Shown one piece after another: positions 41,060 through 49,289 of a stretch of 64,000 bases of DNA; position 1 is the first letter of the stretch; every line of letters begins with the position of its first letter. The stretch is from positions 62,001-126,000 of the IMG/VR virus record IMGVR_UViG_3300021963_008220; one strand, 5' to 3'. The position numbers and the translations under genes are program-made. The DNA comes from a virus. Under the pieces are notes generated by a model. That model worked only from the letters and a program-made list of their open reading frames with translations, was not told the origin of the DNA and did no database searches.

Positions 41060-41930
41060 GATCTGTTGGAATAAGACAGATAAAGGTTCAGGTGAGATAT
41101 TCTATTTAGCAATGGAGTACACCGGAAAGGATCGGGACGGAAATGATACTGTTTCGATGAAGACTCTGAGAAAATTCTTTGAGTTAGAAACTTACATGAT
41201 TAAATCAAAGGTTTCTAAAGAGCAGATAGCAGATCTGGAAAAGCTACATTCGGTAGATCCCAAAGCTATGCTAATCTCTACTATGGAAGAGGAGGATAAA
41301 AGAGGTCAGGATAAGCTTATCTATAACATGATTAAGTATGCCGGAACTGTTAACGAAAAGATTGGATGGTCAACCATAGTTTTTAAAGCTAACGAATGGT
41401 TTGGATATCAGCCTAAGTTCAGGGTAAAAGAGGACTCGGACATATTCAGAAAGATAGTTTCCGTTTCTAATTTAATCCATAGGACAACGAGAAGATCAGA
41501 TGCTGATTTTATTATAGTAGGACCTGCTATGGGAGCTAGAATAATGAATCTACCGCAATTCGTTTACAACGACCCAAATCAGCCAGATCTAGATCGTAGT
41601 ACAGGACTTATACATAAAGTTGGTAATCTCGGAAACAAATTCTCTGTAATAATCAATCCAATACTACATTGGAATGACGAGTCTATAGTTATAGGATCTA
41701 ATACCTTTGAAGGACAGGAAGGAGTTTATCAGTATGAGATGGAACCAGAGGTAATTGAGACCGAGGGGATAAGTCCAACGAATTTTATGTCTGAGGTCAT
41801 TCTCCACTACAAAAAAAGAATGGCTTTGGTAGCAACAGAAAATGCCCACTTAAAATACTATACTCTTAATACAACTACTAAAAGGCATAACATAGTAACT
41901 CATCTTATAGATAAGATCTTTAAGAAATAA
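41040..41930 (+). CDS. Protein with T4 gp23-like C-terminal half
   Basis: 296 aa. From residue 140 on: RTTRRSDADFIIVGPAMGAR, a VGNLGNKFSVIINP strand and IVIGSNTFEGQEGVYQYEME resemble the order and motifs of the C-terminal part of T4-type major capsid protein gp23 (R-R-G-x-x-N-F-I/V, V-G-x-L-x-x-x-F-K-V-Y-x-D-P). The normal gp23 is about 520 aa, so this is shorter and its N-terminal part is unrelated. Could be a minor capsid or vertex protein. Inferred from remembered motifs. Confidence 0.5.
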   Translation: MQEIKNRICWNKTDKGSGEIFYLAMEYTGKDRDGNDTVSMKTLRKFFELETYMIKSKVSKEQIADLEKLHSVDPKAMLISTMEEEDKRGQDKLIYNMIKYAGTVNEKIGWSTIVFKANEWFGYQPKFRVKEDSDIFRKIVSVSNLIHRTTRRSDADFIIVGPAMGARIMNLPQFVYNDPNQPDLDRSTGLIHKVGNLGNKFSVIINPILHWNDESIVIGSNTFEGQEGVYQYEMEPEVIETEGISPTNFMSEVILHYKKRMALVATENAHLKYYTLNTTTKRHNIVTHLIDKIFKK

Positions 41931-41933
41931 ATT

Positions 41934-41976
41934 AAAATGGGAGAACATAAAAAGTTTTCCCATTTTTGTTTTTTTC
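41934..41976 (+). terminator. Rho-independent terminator after the gp23-like gene
   Basis: AAAATGGGA ... TCCCATTTT stem (41934-41966) followed by T-run GTTTTTTT. The T-run is shared with a class-A promoter. Confidence 0.8.
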
Positions 41977-42000
41977 TTCCGGAGTTATTTATTAATATTG
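41969..42000 (+). promoter_or_regulatory. Class-A promoter (T-run TTCCG, 11 nt, TAATATTG)
   Basis: CCG ends at 41981, 11 nt, TAATATTG at 41993-42000. The T-run of the terminator doubles as the upstream part of this promoter. Confidence 0.6.
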
Positions 42001-42014
42001 TAGAAATTACCTAT

Positions 42015-42362
42015 ATGAAAGTAATAATAGCAGGTAGCAGAGGATTCTCAGATTTCCAACTTCTTTACGCAAAGTGTGAGGAAGTACTGGCAAATGTCAG
42101 CGAAGCTGAGATTGTAAGCGGAACTGCTAGAGGAGCGGACAAGTTAGGTGAGCACTACGCCAGTTTAAAAGGCCATAGCGTGCGTCAATTCCCTGCTGAC
42201 TGGGATAAACATGGTAAAGCAGCAGGATACATTAGAAACAAAGAAATGGCCGATTACGCAGATTGTCTAATAGCATTCTGGGACGGCGAATCAAGAGGTA
42301 CAAAACATATGATAGATCTTGCAACGGAAAGAGGTCTATCGGTTCACATAATAAACTATTAA
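42015..42362 (+). CDS. DUF2493 / SLOG-family nucleotide-binding protein
   Basis: 115 aa from the ATG at 42015; the longer frame to 41937 runs through a terminator and is rejected. KVIIAGSRGFSDFQLL, EIVSGTARGADKLGEHYA and DCLIAFWDGESRGTKHMI are the classic G-S-R-x-F, S-G-x-A-x-G-A-D and W-D-G-x-S-x-G-T signatures of the SLOG superfamily, thought to bind nucleotide-derived ligands. Ligand here unknown. First gene after a class-A promoter. Confidence 0.85.
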   Translation: MKVIIAGSRGFSDFQLLYAKCEEVLANVSEAEIVSGTARGADKLGEHYASLKGHSVRQFPADWDKHGKAAGYIRNKEMADYADCLIAFWDGESRGTKHMIDLATERGLSVHIINY

Positions 42363-42365
42363 AAA

Positions 42366-42587
42366 ATGAGTCATTTCATAGAACTTAAAAACGCATTCGG
42401 ATCGGATAGAACAGTGGAGATTAACTCCATGTTCATAGAAAGCATGTGCCCGATGCAAAGAGGAGATAATTTTTTCACCCAAGTAACCACTTTCAGTGGT
42501 TCTAGATTTGAGGTCACTGAAACTCCTAAGGAAATCAAAAAATTGATGGAGACTAAAAAAATCAACTACTTCAATCAACAACCATGA
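42366..42587 (+). CDS. Small hypothetical protein
   Basis: 73 aa, MSHFIELKNAFGSDRTVEIN. Beta-rich start, helical end. Not recognised. TGA overlaps the next ATG. Confidence 0.6.
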   Translation: MSHFIELKNAFGSDRTVEINSMFIESMCPMQRGDNFFTQVTTFSGSRFEVTETPKEIKKLMETKKINYFNQQP

Positions 42588-42823
42588 GCAGATACACAAT
42601 CAGAAAAGAAAACAAACAACTAACGTACGGTCATGACCATGCGTTAGGATATTTCTACGACATCACAGATCTAAACGAGCCAGAGGATTCACGAAATTAT
42701 CTCATTGAAGAGAAAAGCTATTTTCTAAATGGACTAACCAGAAATGAATTTGCTTCGATCCTAAAAGAATGGGGAGCAAGAGAAACCCACATGATGGCAT
42801 TAGCACTCGATCAACCATTTTAA
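42584..42823 (+). CDS. Small hypothetical protein
   Basis: 79 aa, MSRYTIRKENKQLTYGHDHA, followed by GYFYDITDLNEPEDSRNYLI. This opening is seen in small phage proteins of unknown function. Confidence 0.6.
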   Translation: MSRYTIRKENKQLTYGHDHALGYFYDITDLNEPEDSRNYLIEEKSYFLNGLTRNEFASILKEWGARETHMMALALDQPF

Positions 42824-42835
42824 AATACAACAGAC

Positions 42836-43321
42836 ATGGGACTAGATATTTCAGCTTACAGCAAAATCACCAAGACAACTAATCTCGACGAAGCAACTAT
42901 TTTCGTTTACCGTGGAGAATATTACAACGACCAGGCTAAAGACATCGAGCAAGGAACTTACGTAGAATGTAGCGAATCTGAGAATATTGGATTTAGAGCA
43001 GGATCGTATTCGGGTTACAGCGTTTTTAGAAATCACTTAAGCGAAATGATACTAGGAGCAGATGCAAGAACAGTTTGGGCTGAAGAGGAGAAATATGTAG
43101 GAAAGCCTTTCTATGAGCTGATTAATTTCTCAGATTGTGAAGGTAACTTTGGTCCACAAGTTTCCGCTAAGCTCCATAAGGACTTTGTAGATCACAGAGA
43201 AGTTTTCCACGAAAAGATTAAAAATAAAAATCTGTATGAAGGCTATTATGAAAGTGTTTATGATAACTTCATGAAGGGATTTGAATTAGCTTCACGAGGA
43301 GGAATTCTTTCTTTCCATTAA
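42836..43321 (+). CDS. Conserved phage protein (MGLDISAYSKI type)
   Basis: 161 aa. The opening MGLDISAYSKITKTTNLDEA and the later FRAGSYSGYSVFRNHLSEM match a phage and bacterial family of unknown function. Acidic. Last gene of the 42015 unit. Confidence 0.7.
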   Translation: MGLDISAYSKITKTTNLDEATIFVYRGEYYNDQAKDIEQGTYVECSESENIGFRAGSYSGYSVFRNHLSEMILGADARTVWAEEEKYVGKPFYELINFSDCEGNFGPQVSAKLHKDFVDHREVFHEKIKNKNLYEGYYESVYDNFMKGFELASRGGILSFH

Positions 43322-43360
43322 ACCGAAACGAATTATAAATTTCAGCATAAAATATAATCA

Positions 43361-43669
43361 ATGAAGAACACAATCTTTTTTACCGTAATTTTTTTATGCC
43401 TTTTAGCAACTTCCTGCGTATCAGAAACAGGAAAGGCAATAGATAAGGCTGTCGACGGGGATGTTATAGTTTCAGGTAACGACACTTTTGACATAAAGGT
43501 TGACACTCATACAGTGATTAGCTCAGAGAGATTACCACCAAGAAATGTTATGGAAGAGGCATCTCCGGTTTGGCTAAACACTACAGATCTGGACAGCACA
43601 TTCAAATCAAGAACCTACATACCTATCGGATCTACACAGGTATATAAAACAGCTAAAAGAAGAAAATAG
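43361..43669 (+). CDS. Small lipoprotein
   Basis: 102 aa. Signal with lipobox: FFTVIFLCLLATSC, Cys19. Mature part is Thr/Asp-rich and short. It ends in TAG followed by ATT and then the ATG of the next gene in the same frame, so amber readthrough would fuse the two proteins. A degenerate class-A-like element (TAAATTTC at 43336) lies upstream. Confidence 0.65.
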   Translation: MKNTIFFTVIFLCLLATSCVSETGKAIDKAVDGDVIVSGNDTFDIKVDTHTVISSERLPPRNVMEEASPVWLNTTDLDSTFKSRTYIPIGSTQVYKTAKRRK

Positions 43670-43672
43670 ATT

Positions 43673-43930
43673 ATGGATTTTAAATTTGTAACAGTCTCTC
43701 TTGAAACAATTCTAGGCGAAAACGATGAGTTCGACAAATCTTTTTTTGCCTATCTTGAAGAATATTCTATATCACATAAAATCATAGACGAATCTGCAAC
43801 CGAATGGCCTACGGTAGAATACACAGGCGGTCCTATATCAATAACAAACATGTTAAAGGAAAGGTTTGGAATGTCACAGGAAGAGATTGACGAATTATAC
43901 CCAGAAATCAACAACACACAAAATGTATAA
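43673..43930 (+). CDS. Small acidic protein
   Basis: 85 aa, MDFKFVTVSLETILGENDEF. In the same frame as the upstream lipoprotein gene, separated by TAG-ATT. Not recognised. Overlaps the next gene by 8 nt. Confidence 0.6.
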   Translation: MDFKFVTVSLETILGENDEFDKSFFAYLEEYSISHKIIDESATEWPTVEYTGGPISITNMLKERFGMSQEEIDELYPEINNTQNV

Positions 43931-44117
43931 ATCTAAGAAAGAAAAACCGATAGTATTAGAAGTTGATCAGATTTACCAGATCGACGGAAAGAAATATCTA
44001 GTTGATGAGACAACATTCAACAAAACGTACGTATGGATGCTAGATGAAAAAGGTGAACCCTACGGCAGAAGACGTATAATAGGTGGATTAAAGAGCAAAG
44101 AAATAATTAAGCTCTGA
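43923..44117 (+). CDS. Small hypothetical protein
   Basis: 64 aa from the ATG at 43923 (MYKSKKEKPIVLEVDQIYQI). Beta-rich (VWMLDEKGEPYGRRRIIGGL), SH3-like possible. The alternative upstream start lies inside the preceding gene. Confidence 0.55.
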   Translation: MYKSKKEKPIVLEVDQIYQIDGKKYLVDETTFNKTYVWMLDEKGEPYGRRRIIGGLKSKEIIKL

Positions 44118-44118
44118 T

Positions 44119-44928
44119 CTATCTAAGCTTGTCCATCTGGGCCTGTAGCTCGTCAGGCTGAGCAAGTTTACCTGTGGCTGTAGAGTGGGCGCCAGCTAAT
44201 ATACGAGCCATAAATCCTGCAGGTTTTGCTTTAAGATTTCCCAGTTCTTCTTCGTATCCGCTAACAACCTGATCCGAAGGAGAAGAATTTAGGGGAGATA
44301 AAGGTATTTTAGATTTATCGATAGCGGCAGCAAATTCTCTTTCGAACTCAGGAGTTCTATCATTTTTGAAATAATCTATAAATCCAACTAGCTCAGCGCT
44401 ATCAATTTTTCTTCTATTAACACCTACCCTATCACCCTCTCCAGATTTCTGGTCATTGGTATTACCCTCGACAGTTACAAATTCTCTTCTGGCAACATCT
44501 ACGCTTAATACTATACCGGTGTGACCCAATCCTTTACCTTTTCGAGTCATTATAAATATTTGTCCAGGTTTTATTAAACTTGGATTTGCTTTCGCATTTT
44601 TTATATCTATTTTTGCGGTACGGTCTGAAGAATCCCACATGTTCATAACACCACCAGTCTTAGGAAGTGGGTTAGCTATGTGAAGCCTTTTTGTTGCTTG
44701 ATCGAATATGTAATAAACGAAAGCTGCACACCAGGGTAGGCCTGGTTTAAGACCAACTGAAGAAAGATATTGATTTACCATTCTTCCAGTGTTGGAACCT
44801 TTAGGCTCTTCTTTTATATCTTTATTTCCTGCTATTACTCCAGCAAAAACGTCACCTGCTTGGCCTGGATCTGTGAGATCTATTTGTGCTTCCTTTATGA
44901 AGTCTTCGAATAATTTAATTCTTTTCAT
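44119..44928 (-). CDS. CHAP/NlpC-P60-like peptidoglycan hydrolase with capsid-targeting-like leader
   Basis: 269 aa. N-terminus MKRIKLFEDFIKEAQIDL closely resembles the T4 internal-protein leader (FxxFIxEA). The domain at about 45-195 has the catalytic Cys in GLPWCAAFVYYIF, His in GKGLGHTGIVLSV and an acidic/Asn residue in FVTVEGNTNDQ, as in CHAP/NlpC-P60 amidases. A wall hydrolase that is packaged could open the cell wall during entry. Ends in TAG. Confidence 0.75.
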   Translation of the reverse strand: MKRIKLFEDFIKEAQIDLTDPGQAGDVFAGVIAGNKDIKEEPKGSNTGRMVNQYLSSVGLKPGLPWCAAFVYYIFDQATKRLHIANPLPKTGGVMNMWDSSDRTAKIDIKNAKANPSLIKPGQIFIMTRKGKGLGHTGIVLSVDVARREFVTVEGNTNDQKSGEGDRVGVNRRKIDSAELVGFIDYFKNDRTPEFEREFAAAIDKSKIPLSPLNSSPSDQVVSGYEEELGNLKAKPAGFMARILAGAHSTATGKLAQPDELQAQMDKLR

Positions 44929-44936
44929 GGCGTTTT

Positions 44937-45506
44937 TTATGAGAAATCTATTCTACTGGCTACAGTTTTATAGAGTTCTGTTATTATTCTTTCTAATATC
45001 TCTTCTTTATCTATCTCAGCATCAGAAACATCCAATGAATCTTCAAACAACTTTCCAGTAACAGTGAGTTCTGTTGAATATCTATCTTCATTCACCTCTA
45101 AAGTGGTATCAACACTATTGATATTGATCTTGATGTTTTCTGCAAAAACGTCAAATCTATTATGGGAAGAATCTATTGCTCTTTCTACTTCCTCTTTAGA
45201 AAATCTGGGTCCTTTAGATTCCGGATCTTGCTCCAAATTTCTTACTAACAATCTAGAGAATCCTGAAACATCAAAATTAAATTCAACGTGATCCAAGGAA
45301 GATTCTATGTCCAGAGATCCATATTTTAATGTCCACTCCAGTGTTACCTTTACATTGTCTTCGTCTACAGAATAATAATCAGATAGATCGTCTTCAACAG
45401 CTCGAAATGCGTTTTCCACATCATCCTTAGTGTATCCTTTGAGGTTAACCGCAGTTTCCTCATTAAGTCTACTCCTAAAATTATTAAATGATGTTACGCT
45501 TCCCAT
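44937..45506 (-). CDS. Unknown protein with capsid-targeting-like N-terminus
   Basis: 189 aa. MGSVTSFNNFRSRLNEETAV: F-N-N-F then R-L-N-E followed by Glu. The rest is acidic alpha/beta with many charged residues and no recognised domain. Middle gene of a minus-strand block. Confidence 0.6.
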   Translation of the reverse strand: MGSVTSFNNFRSRLNEETAVNLKGYTKDDVENAFRAVEDDLSDYYSVDEDNVKVTLEWTLKYGSLDIESSLDHVEFNFDVSGFSRLLVRNLEQDPESKGPRFSKEEVERAIDSSHNRFDVFAENIKININSVDTTLEVNEDRYSTELTVTGKLFEDSLDVSDAEIDKEEILERIITELYKTVASRIDFS

Positions 45507-45511
45507 ACTAA

Positions 45512-45979
45512 TTATGCTCCTTGGTTATCGGAGAAAAATCCGCTAAGTTTAGTTAAGAAAGAAGATTTAGAAGTATCAGGCTTTAATTCGTTTGCTTCCA
45601 CATCTTTATCTGTTAAACTACCAAGTAATCCAGGAATAGATTGAACCATCATCTTAGCAATGTTTGATGATTGCGACTTCATAGATTGAATAAATGTGGG
45701 ATTTAATCCAGGTACGCTCGCCAATATTCCTTCTATTTTCTTCTGTAGGTAAGATGCTGCTGAATTGGGGTCAGTGTCTGACATTCTAGTTATTCTCTCG
45801 GCTTCACCTGATGCTAATACTGACTGAGCCATAAGACCTGCTATAAGCTTCATAGCATCGTCAGATACCCCTGACATGCTAAAATCTATTGTACCGAAAA
45901 CTGGGGGAGCTACTTCTTCTCCTGCTGGTGCCGCTCCTGGCTGTGGGTTAAATAAGTTAAATTCTAATAAATGTTCCAT
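45512..45979 (-). CDS. Unknown protein, weak capsid-targeting-like N-terminus
   Basis: 155 aa. MEHLLEFNLFNPQPGAAPAG: E-F-N-L-F fits the first part of the leader. Pro/Ala linker then helical Ser/Met-rich region (FIQSMKSQSSNIAKMMVQSI). Own GATATATA 4 nt before the ATG. Confidence 0.6.
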   Translation of the reverse strand: MEHLLEFNLFNPQPGAAPAGEEVAPPVFGTIDFSMSGVSDDAMKLIAGLMAQSVLASGEAERITRMSDTDPNSAASYLQKKIEGILASVPGLNPTFIQSMKSQSSNIAKMMVQSIPGLLGSLTDKDVEANELKPDTSKSSFLTKLSGFFSDNQGA

Positions 45980-45982
45980 GTT

Positions 45983-46243
45983 TTATATATCTGTTTTTTT
46001 AGTGTCCTCAGATTTTCCGGTCTTTTTAGCCGAGAATATCTTTTCGATAACGGTTAACCCTAATCCTCCTCCAGCAATTAGCGCTAAAGAATCGTACATA
46101 AATTCAGGTGTAACGAAGTCTTTAGCTTTGAAAGTAGCCACCCATGTTATAGCTATAATGTTAAAAAGGGTAAATAGGGCAGCAAATCTTTTGCTTGATG
46201 TGTCGCTTTGTCCTGAAAGAAGATCCATAAAGAATTTTTTCAT
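45983..46243 (-). CDS. Holin-like protein with two membrane segments
   Basis: 86 aa from the ATG at 46243 (MKKFFMDLLSGQSDTSSKRF); a frame extending further upstream crosses the promoter and is rejected. Two hydrophobic helices (FAALFTLFNIIAITWVATF and SLALIAGGGLGLTVIEKIF) separated by a short loop, with a basic tail. This layout matches small phage holins of Bacteroidetes. It would release the GH19 endolysin. GATATATA lies 20 nt upstream. Confidence 0.7.
   Translation of the reverse strand: MKKFFMDLLSGQSDTSSKRFAALFTLFNIIAITWVATFKAKDFVTPEFMYDSLALIAGGGLGLTVIEKIFSAKKTGKSEDTKKTDI
45984..45991 (-). promoter_or_regulatory. Class-B late-type promoter GATATATA, short spacing
   Basis: GATATATA on the minus strand overlapping the holin gene end, 4 nt before the ATG at 45979. 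Confidence 0.6.
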
Positions 46244-46263
46244 AGTTGTTTTGGTTTTTCTTC

Positions 46264-46271
46264 TATATATC
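46264..46271 (-). promoter_or_regulatory. Class-B late-type promoter GATATATA
   Basis: GATATATA on the minus strand, 20 nt before the holin-like ATG at 46243. Part of a divergent pair with 46298. Confidence 0.65.
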
Positions 46272-46297
46272 CTAGGGGGTTTGGGTAAAGAAGGGTG

Positions 46298-46305
46298 GAT
46301 ATATA
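46298..46305 (+). promoter_or_regulatory. Class-B late-type promoter GATATATA, short spacing
   Basis: GATATATA, 4 nt before the ATG at 46310. Confidence 0.6.
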
Positions 46306-46309
46306 AAGC

Positions 46310-46744
46310 ATGAATCACATTTTAGAATACGAAATGCTCACGGAAGCATTAGACTGGAGGCAAAATGGGTGGGTTCTCATCAAGGGGGTTCCTCAAAATG
46401 ATGGCAAATGCTACATTTTTGCTGCACAGATAAAGGAAATTCAGAACTTAGCCAGAACTAAAGTTGACGGAACACCTGGCATACCTGTTTGGATGTGCAC
46501 TCTGTACCCTAAATTCTACGGTATAGGTCTAAGATCCGGTAAATTAGCTGCAAAAGAACTTTCTGCAGTTTCCGACGTTTATATGCAAAAATGGATCGGG
46601 TTAAACAATTACAGAGTTGGTTTAAATCACCACAAAACGATAGGATGGAGGGAAACTATTAAAGACACCTCTTTAGCAAATGTGTTATCAAACCAGGAAT
46701 GGATAGCCAAAACAGATTGGGCTAAGTTTCCTGAATTACAATAA
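46310..46744 (+). CDS. Unknown protein with capsid-targeting-like N-terminus
   Basis: 144 aa. MNHILEYEMLTEALDWRQNG: Y-E-M-L-T-E followed by Ala. Body is compact alpha/beta (IPVWMCTLYPKFYGIGLRSG), no domain recognised. Convergent with the kinase-like gene, stops adjacent. Confidence 0.65.
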   Translation: MNHILEYEMLTEALDWRQNGWVLIKGVPQNDGKCYIFAAQIKEIQNLARTKVDGTPGIPVWMCTLYPKFYGIGLRSGKLAAKELSAVSDVYMQKWIGLNNYRVGLNHHKTIGWRETIKDTSLANVLSNQEWIAKTDWAKFPELQ

Positions 46745-47329
46745 TTACTTTTTAGGCTTAGTGAGGTCTGCAAGGATCCAACGATCTCTATCTTCTAAAG
46801 GGATTTCGGAAAGATCAGTATAAGGAATTCTTTCCAGCTCCAGATAATTCTTTATTATCCCGTCCAATTTCATAATCTCCTCTTTGTTGTGGTATCTTAT
46901 ACCATCGTTCTGATCATCTTCCTCGAGGAAGGGTGGAACGTAGTAGATCTTATGCCACTGGTTTAGAGACTTAAGTATTTCCTTCTGAAGATGATTTATT
47001 GTTGCGATATCCTTCAGACTTAGATTGTGACTGAATAAAGATCTGAAGTAAAAGTAGTTTAGGATAGAACTAGAATCACAGATGATGAATTCTTTAGACC
47101 CAACATACATTCTTTCTCTTCCCAGTTGCTGGTAGAATATTATGATCTGATCAGTAGGAGTATTAGGTATTCCCCACTCTGCAATGTAGTCTGTTGCTGC
47201 TTCACCAACAAATATAGAGTTTCTCTTTGATATCTTTAAGCTGTGATGAACTGAGGCTGCTAAAGTGCTTTTGCCTGATGATGGTGCTCCTATTATCGAA
47301 ACTAAACGTGACTCCTGATTCTCCTTCAT
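46745..47329 (-). CDS. P-loop ATPase/kinase, NadR-kinase-like (AAA_28 type)
   Basis: 194 aa. Walker A in VSIIGAPSSGKSTLAASVHH; FVGEAATDYIAEWG and EFIICDSSSILNYFYFRSLF follow the order of the NadR-type nucleotide kinase family. C-terminal IPLEDRDRWILADL. Could phosphorylate a nucleoside or nicotinamide riboside; substrate not determinable. No class-A or class-B element is evident upstream. Confidence 0.7.
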   Translation of the reverse strand: MKENQESRLVSIIGAPSSGKSTLAASVHHSLKISKRNSIFVGEAATDYIAEWGIPNTPTDQIIIFYQQLGRERMYVGSKEFIICDSSSILNYFYFRSLFSHNLSLKDIATINHLQKEILKSLNQWHKIYYVPPFLEEDDQNDGIRYHNKEEIMKLDGIIKNYLELERIPYTDLSEIPLEDRDRWILADLTKPKK

Positions 47330-47394
47330 ATCATTGATTTATATTTGTTGTATCCAAAATTCTATAAAATGATCCAATAAAAGGTGGAAATTTA

Positions 47395-47426
47395 TTTTTT
47401 TGTATCGGGATTATTACTTAGGTTTG
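47395..47426 (+). promoter_or_regulatory. Class-A promoter (T-run TATCG, 11 nt, TAGGTTTG)
   Basis: TCG ends at 47407, 11 nt, TAGGTTTG at 47419-47426. Upstream of the LemA-like gene. Confidence 0.7.
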
Positions 47427-47451
47427 CGTCTATAAAATATAAAAAGAAAAA

Positions 47452-48006
47452 ATGGAAACAGGAAAAATCATTAAGTACTCGATTATTGCATTAGTTGCAA
47501 TCGTGTTTGTTGGAATATTCTCCAGCGTAATCTCTACCTCGAATGAAGAAGTAGATTTAAGAAATCGATTCAAACAAAAAATGGATGAGCGTACAGCTTT
47601 CTATGACAAGATGTGGAAGACGATTTCTCAAAAATCTCAAATCGCAATCAAGAACGATAGCTCATTCACTAACAACATTAATATCATCATGGCAGGGCGT
47701 AAGGATGCACAGGGGGTATTCATGAAGTGGGTTCAGGAGAGCAATCCTAATGCTAACTACGAAGCAGTTTCAGCTTTATATGCGGACTTAAGTCGTGCAG
47801 TAGAAGGCCAACGGGACGGATTCTTCATGGAAGAAAAAATGATACAAGGAATCGTTTTAGAGCACGATAATATAATGTCAAAGTTCCCTTCAGGATTTAT
47901 TCTATCAATGTTCGGAAGGAGCAAATTGGTTTACAAGCCAATCACCTCAGATAGAACTGACGGTGTTATCCAATCAGGTAAAGATAACGACGTAAACGTA
48001 TTTTAA
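47452..48006 (+). CDS. LemA-like membrane protein
   Basis: 184 aa. N-terminal membrane helix (YSIIALVAIVFVGIFSSVI) then helical bundle starting VDLRNRFKQKMDERTAFYDK, in the position where LemA proteins have N-x-L-V-x-R-x-x; later GFILSMFGRSKLVYKPI is also LemA-like. LemA-family proteins have one membrane helix with the bundle outside; their biochemical role is unclear. Single-gene unit with its own class-A promoter and terminator. Confidence 0.65.
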   Translation: METGKIIKYSIIALVAIVFVGIFSSVISTSNEEVDLRNRFKQKMDERTAFYDKMWKTISQKSQIAIKNDSSFTNNINIIMAGRKDAQGVFMKWVQESNPNANYEAVSALYADLSRAVEGQRDGFFMEEKMIQGIVLEHDNIMSKFPSGFILSMFGRSKLVYKPITSDRTDGVIQSGKDNDVNVF

Positions 48007-48021
48007 TTACACACAAAAATC

Positions 48022-48053
48022 GGGATCGATCCTAACGGGTTGATCCCTTTTTT
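48022..48053 (+). terminator. Rho-independent terminator after the LemA-like gene
   Basis: GGGATC ... GATCCC stem with T6 tail. Confidence 0.75.
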
Positions 48054-48068
48054 ATAAAAGAAAGAAAC

Positions 48069-49289
48069 ATGTCAATTTGGTTTTGTCTATTGATCCCCAT
48101 TGTAGCAGCATTAGTAATGCTCAAATGGTTCCCTAAGTATATGGCCTGGTGGGAGGGCGTCATTCCTTTAATTGTGTGTTTCGTTTTCATCGGTATATTT
48201 AAGTTCACCGTAGAAAAGGTAAGAGTAAATGATACAGAATATCACGGAGCTCTTATTGTAGAAGCAAGGTATTACGAGTATTGGGAAACGTATGTCCATA
48301 GGACCTGTACAAGAACAGTAAGCTGCGGTAAAAACTGCACAACAACAATATCGTATGACTGTTCGTATTGCGACGAAAATCCAGAACACTGGACGGTAGT
48401 AAACTCTCTAGGGAACGAATATGAAATATCTAAAGAGTTCTATGACTTTCTAGTAAAGAAATGGAAGGACACACCAGAATTCGTCGAGCTAAACAGAGAT
48501 ATCGACGACGGTGGATTTGGTTGCGGTAAAGATGGAGACATGTACAGGGTAAACTGGAATAAAGACCCAATGACAGCAGAAGCAACCACAACCGATCACT
48601 GGTACGAAAACAGGGTTCAAGCTGCACACACAGCATTCGATTATCCGGAAGTTACCGAAGATGATGTTAAGAGCTATGGGTTATTCGATTACCCTGAACT
48701 AAAAGATCATCAACAAGAAACCGTATTAGGATTAGACAAAGTTAAATGGATGTCCAGACGCGAGTCAGATACAATGAAGCAATGGGCTAAATTTTTAAAC
48801 GGGCATCTAGGAGTAAAGAAACATGCAAGGATCTATTTTCTATTCTTCACAGATAAGCCATCCTTATCGGCTAACATGCAGGAGGCTTATTGGGACGGAG
48901 GGAATGACAATGAACTTGTAGTCTGTGTGGGATTAAGTAGCAAGACAAAGGAACTCCAATGGGTTCGTCCTTTTACTTGGTCGCCAGAAAGACGAATCAT
49001 TCCAGACGTAAGAGAAATGATTATGGACCACAAGAAATTCAAACCTGACTATATCGCAGAATCTGTTTGGACAAATGTGGAAAAAGAATATAAAAGGAAG
49101 GACTTTAAAGAATTTTCTTACATCACAGTAGAACCTCCAACTTGGGCTAAATGGACAACGTTCTTTATAACGTTAATCATAACAGGATTGGTGTGCTGGT
49201 GGGCGATCGCAAATGAAATTGATTCTGAATATGATCCAATAAAAGAATATTTTGTAAATAGAAGAAATAGAAATAACCATGGATATTAA
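48069..49289 (+). CDS. Large multi-span membrane protein with Cys cluster
   Basis: 406 aa. Two N-terminal membrane helices (WFCLLIPIVAALVMLKWF and VIPLIVCFVFIGIFKFTV) and one near residue 370 (FFITLIITGLVCWWAIA). The region between has a Cys cluster at about residues 79-100 (CTRTVSCGKNCTTTISYDC, C-S-Y-C) that may bind metal or form disulfides. No family recognised. Follows the LemA-like gene and overlaps the next gene by 11 nt. Confidence 0.7.
   Translation: MSIWFCLLIPIVAALVMLKWFPKYMAWWEGVIPLIVCFVFIGIFKFTVEKVRVNDTEYHGALIVEARYYEYWETYVHRTCTRTVSCGKNCTTTISYDCSYCDENPEHWTVVNSLGNEYEISKEFYDFLVKKWKDTPEFVELNRDIDDGGFGCGKDGDMYRVNWNKDPMTAEATTTDHWYENRVQAAHTAFDYPEVTEDDVKSYGLFDYPELKDHQQETVLGLDKVKWMSRRESDTMKQWAKFLNGHLGVKKHARIYFLFFTDKPSLSANMQEAYWDGGNDNELVVCVGLSSKTKELQWVRPFTWSPERRIIPDVREMIMDHKKFKPDYIAESVWTNVEKEYKRKDFKEFSYITVEPPTWAKWTTFFITLIITGLVCWWAIANEIDSEYDPIKEYFVNRRNRNNHGY

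Noticed and set aside
41937-42014. Longer start for the SLOG-family protein at 41937
   Set aside because: The upstream codons run through a clear terminator hairpin with T-run and a class-A promoter; the 42015 ATG gives the family-typical N-terminus.
46244-46318. Longer start for the holin-like gene at 46318
   Set aside because: It crosses both divergent GATATATA elements and overlaps the leader of the 46310 gene.
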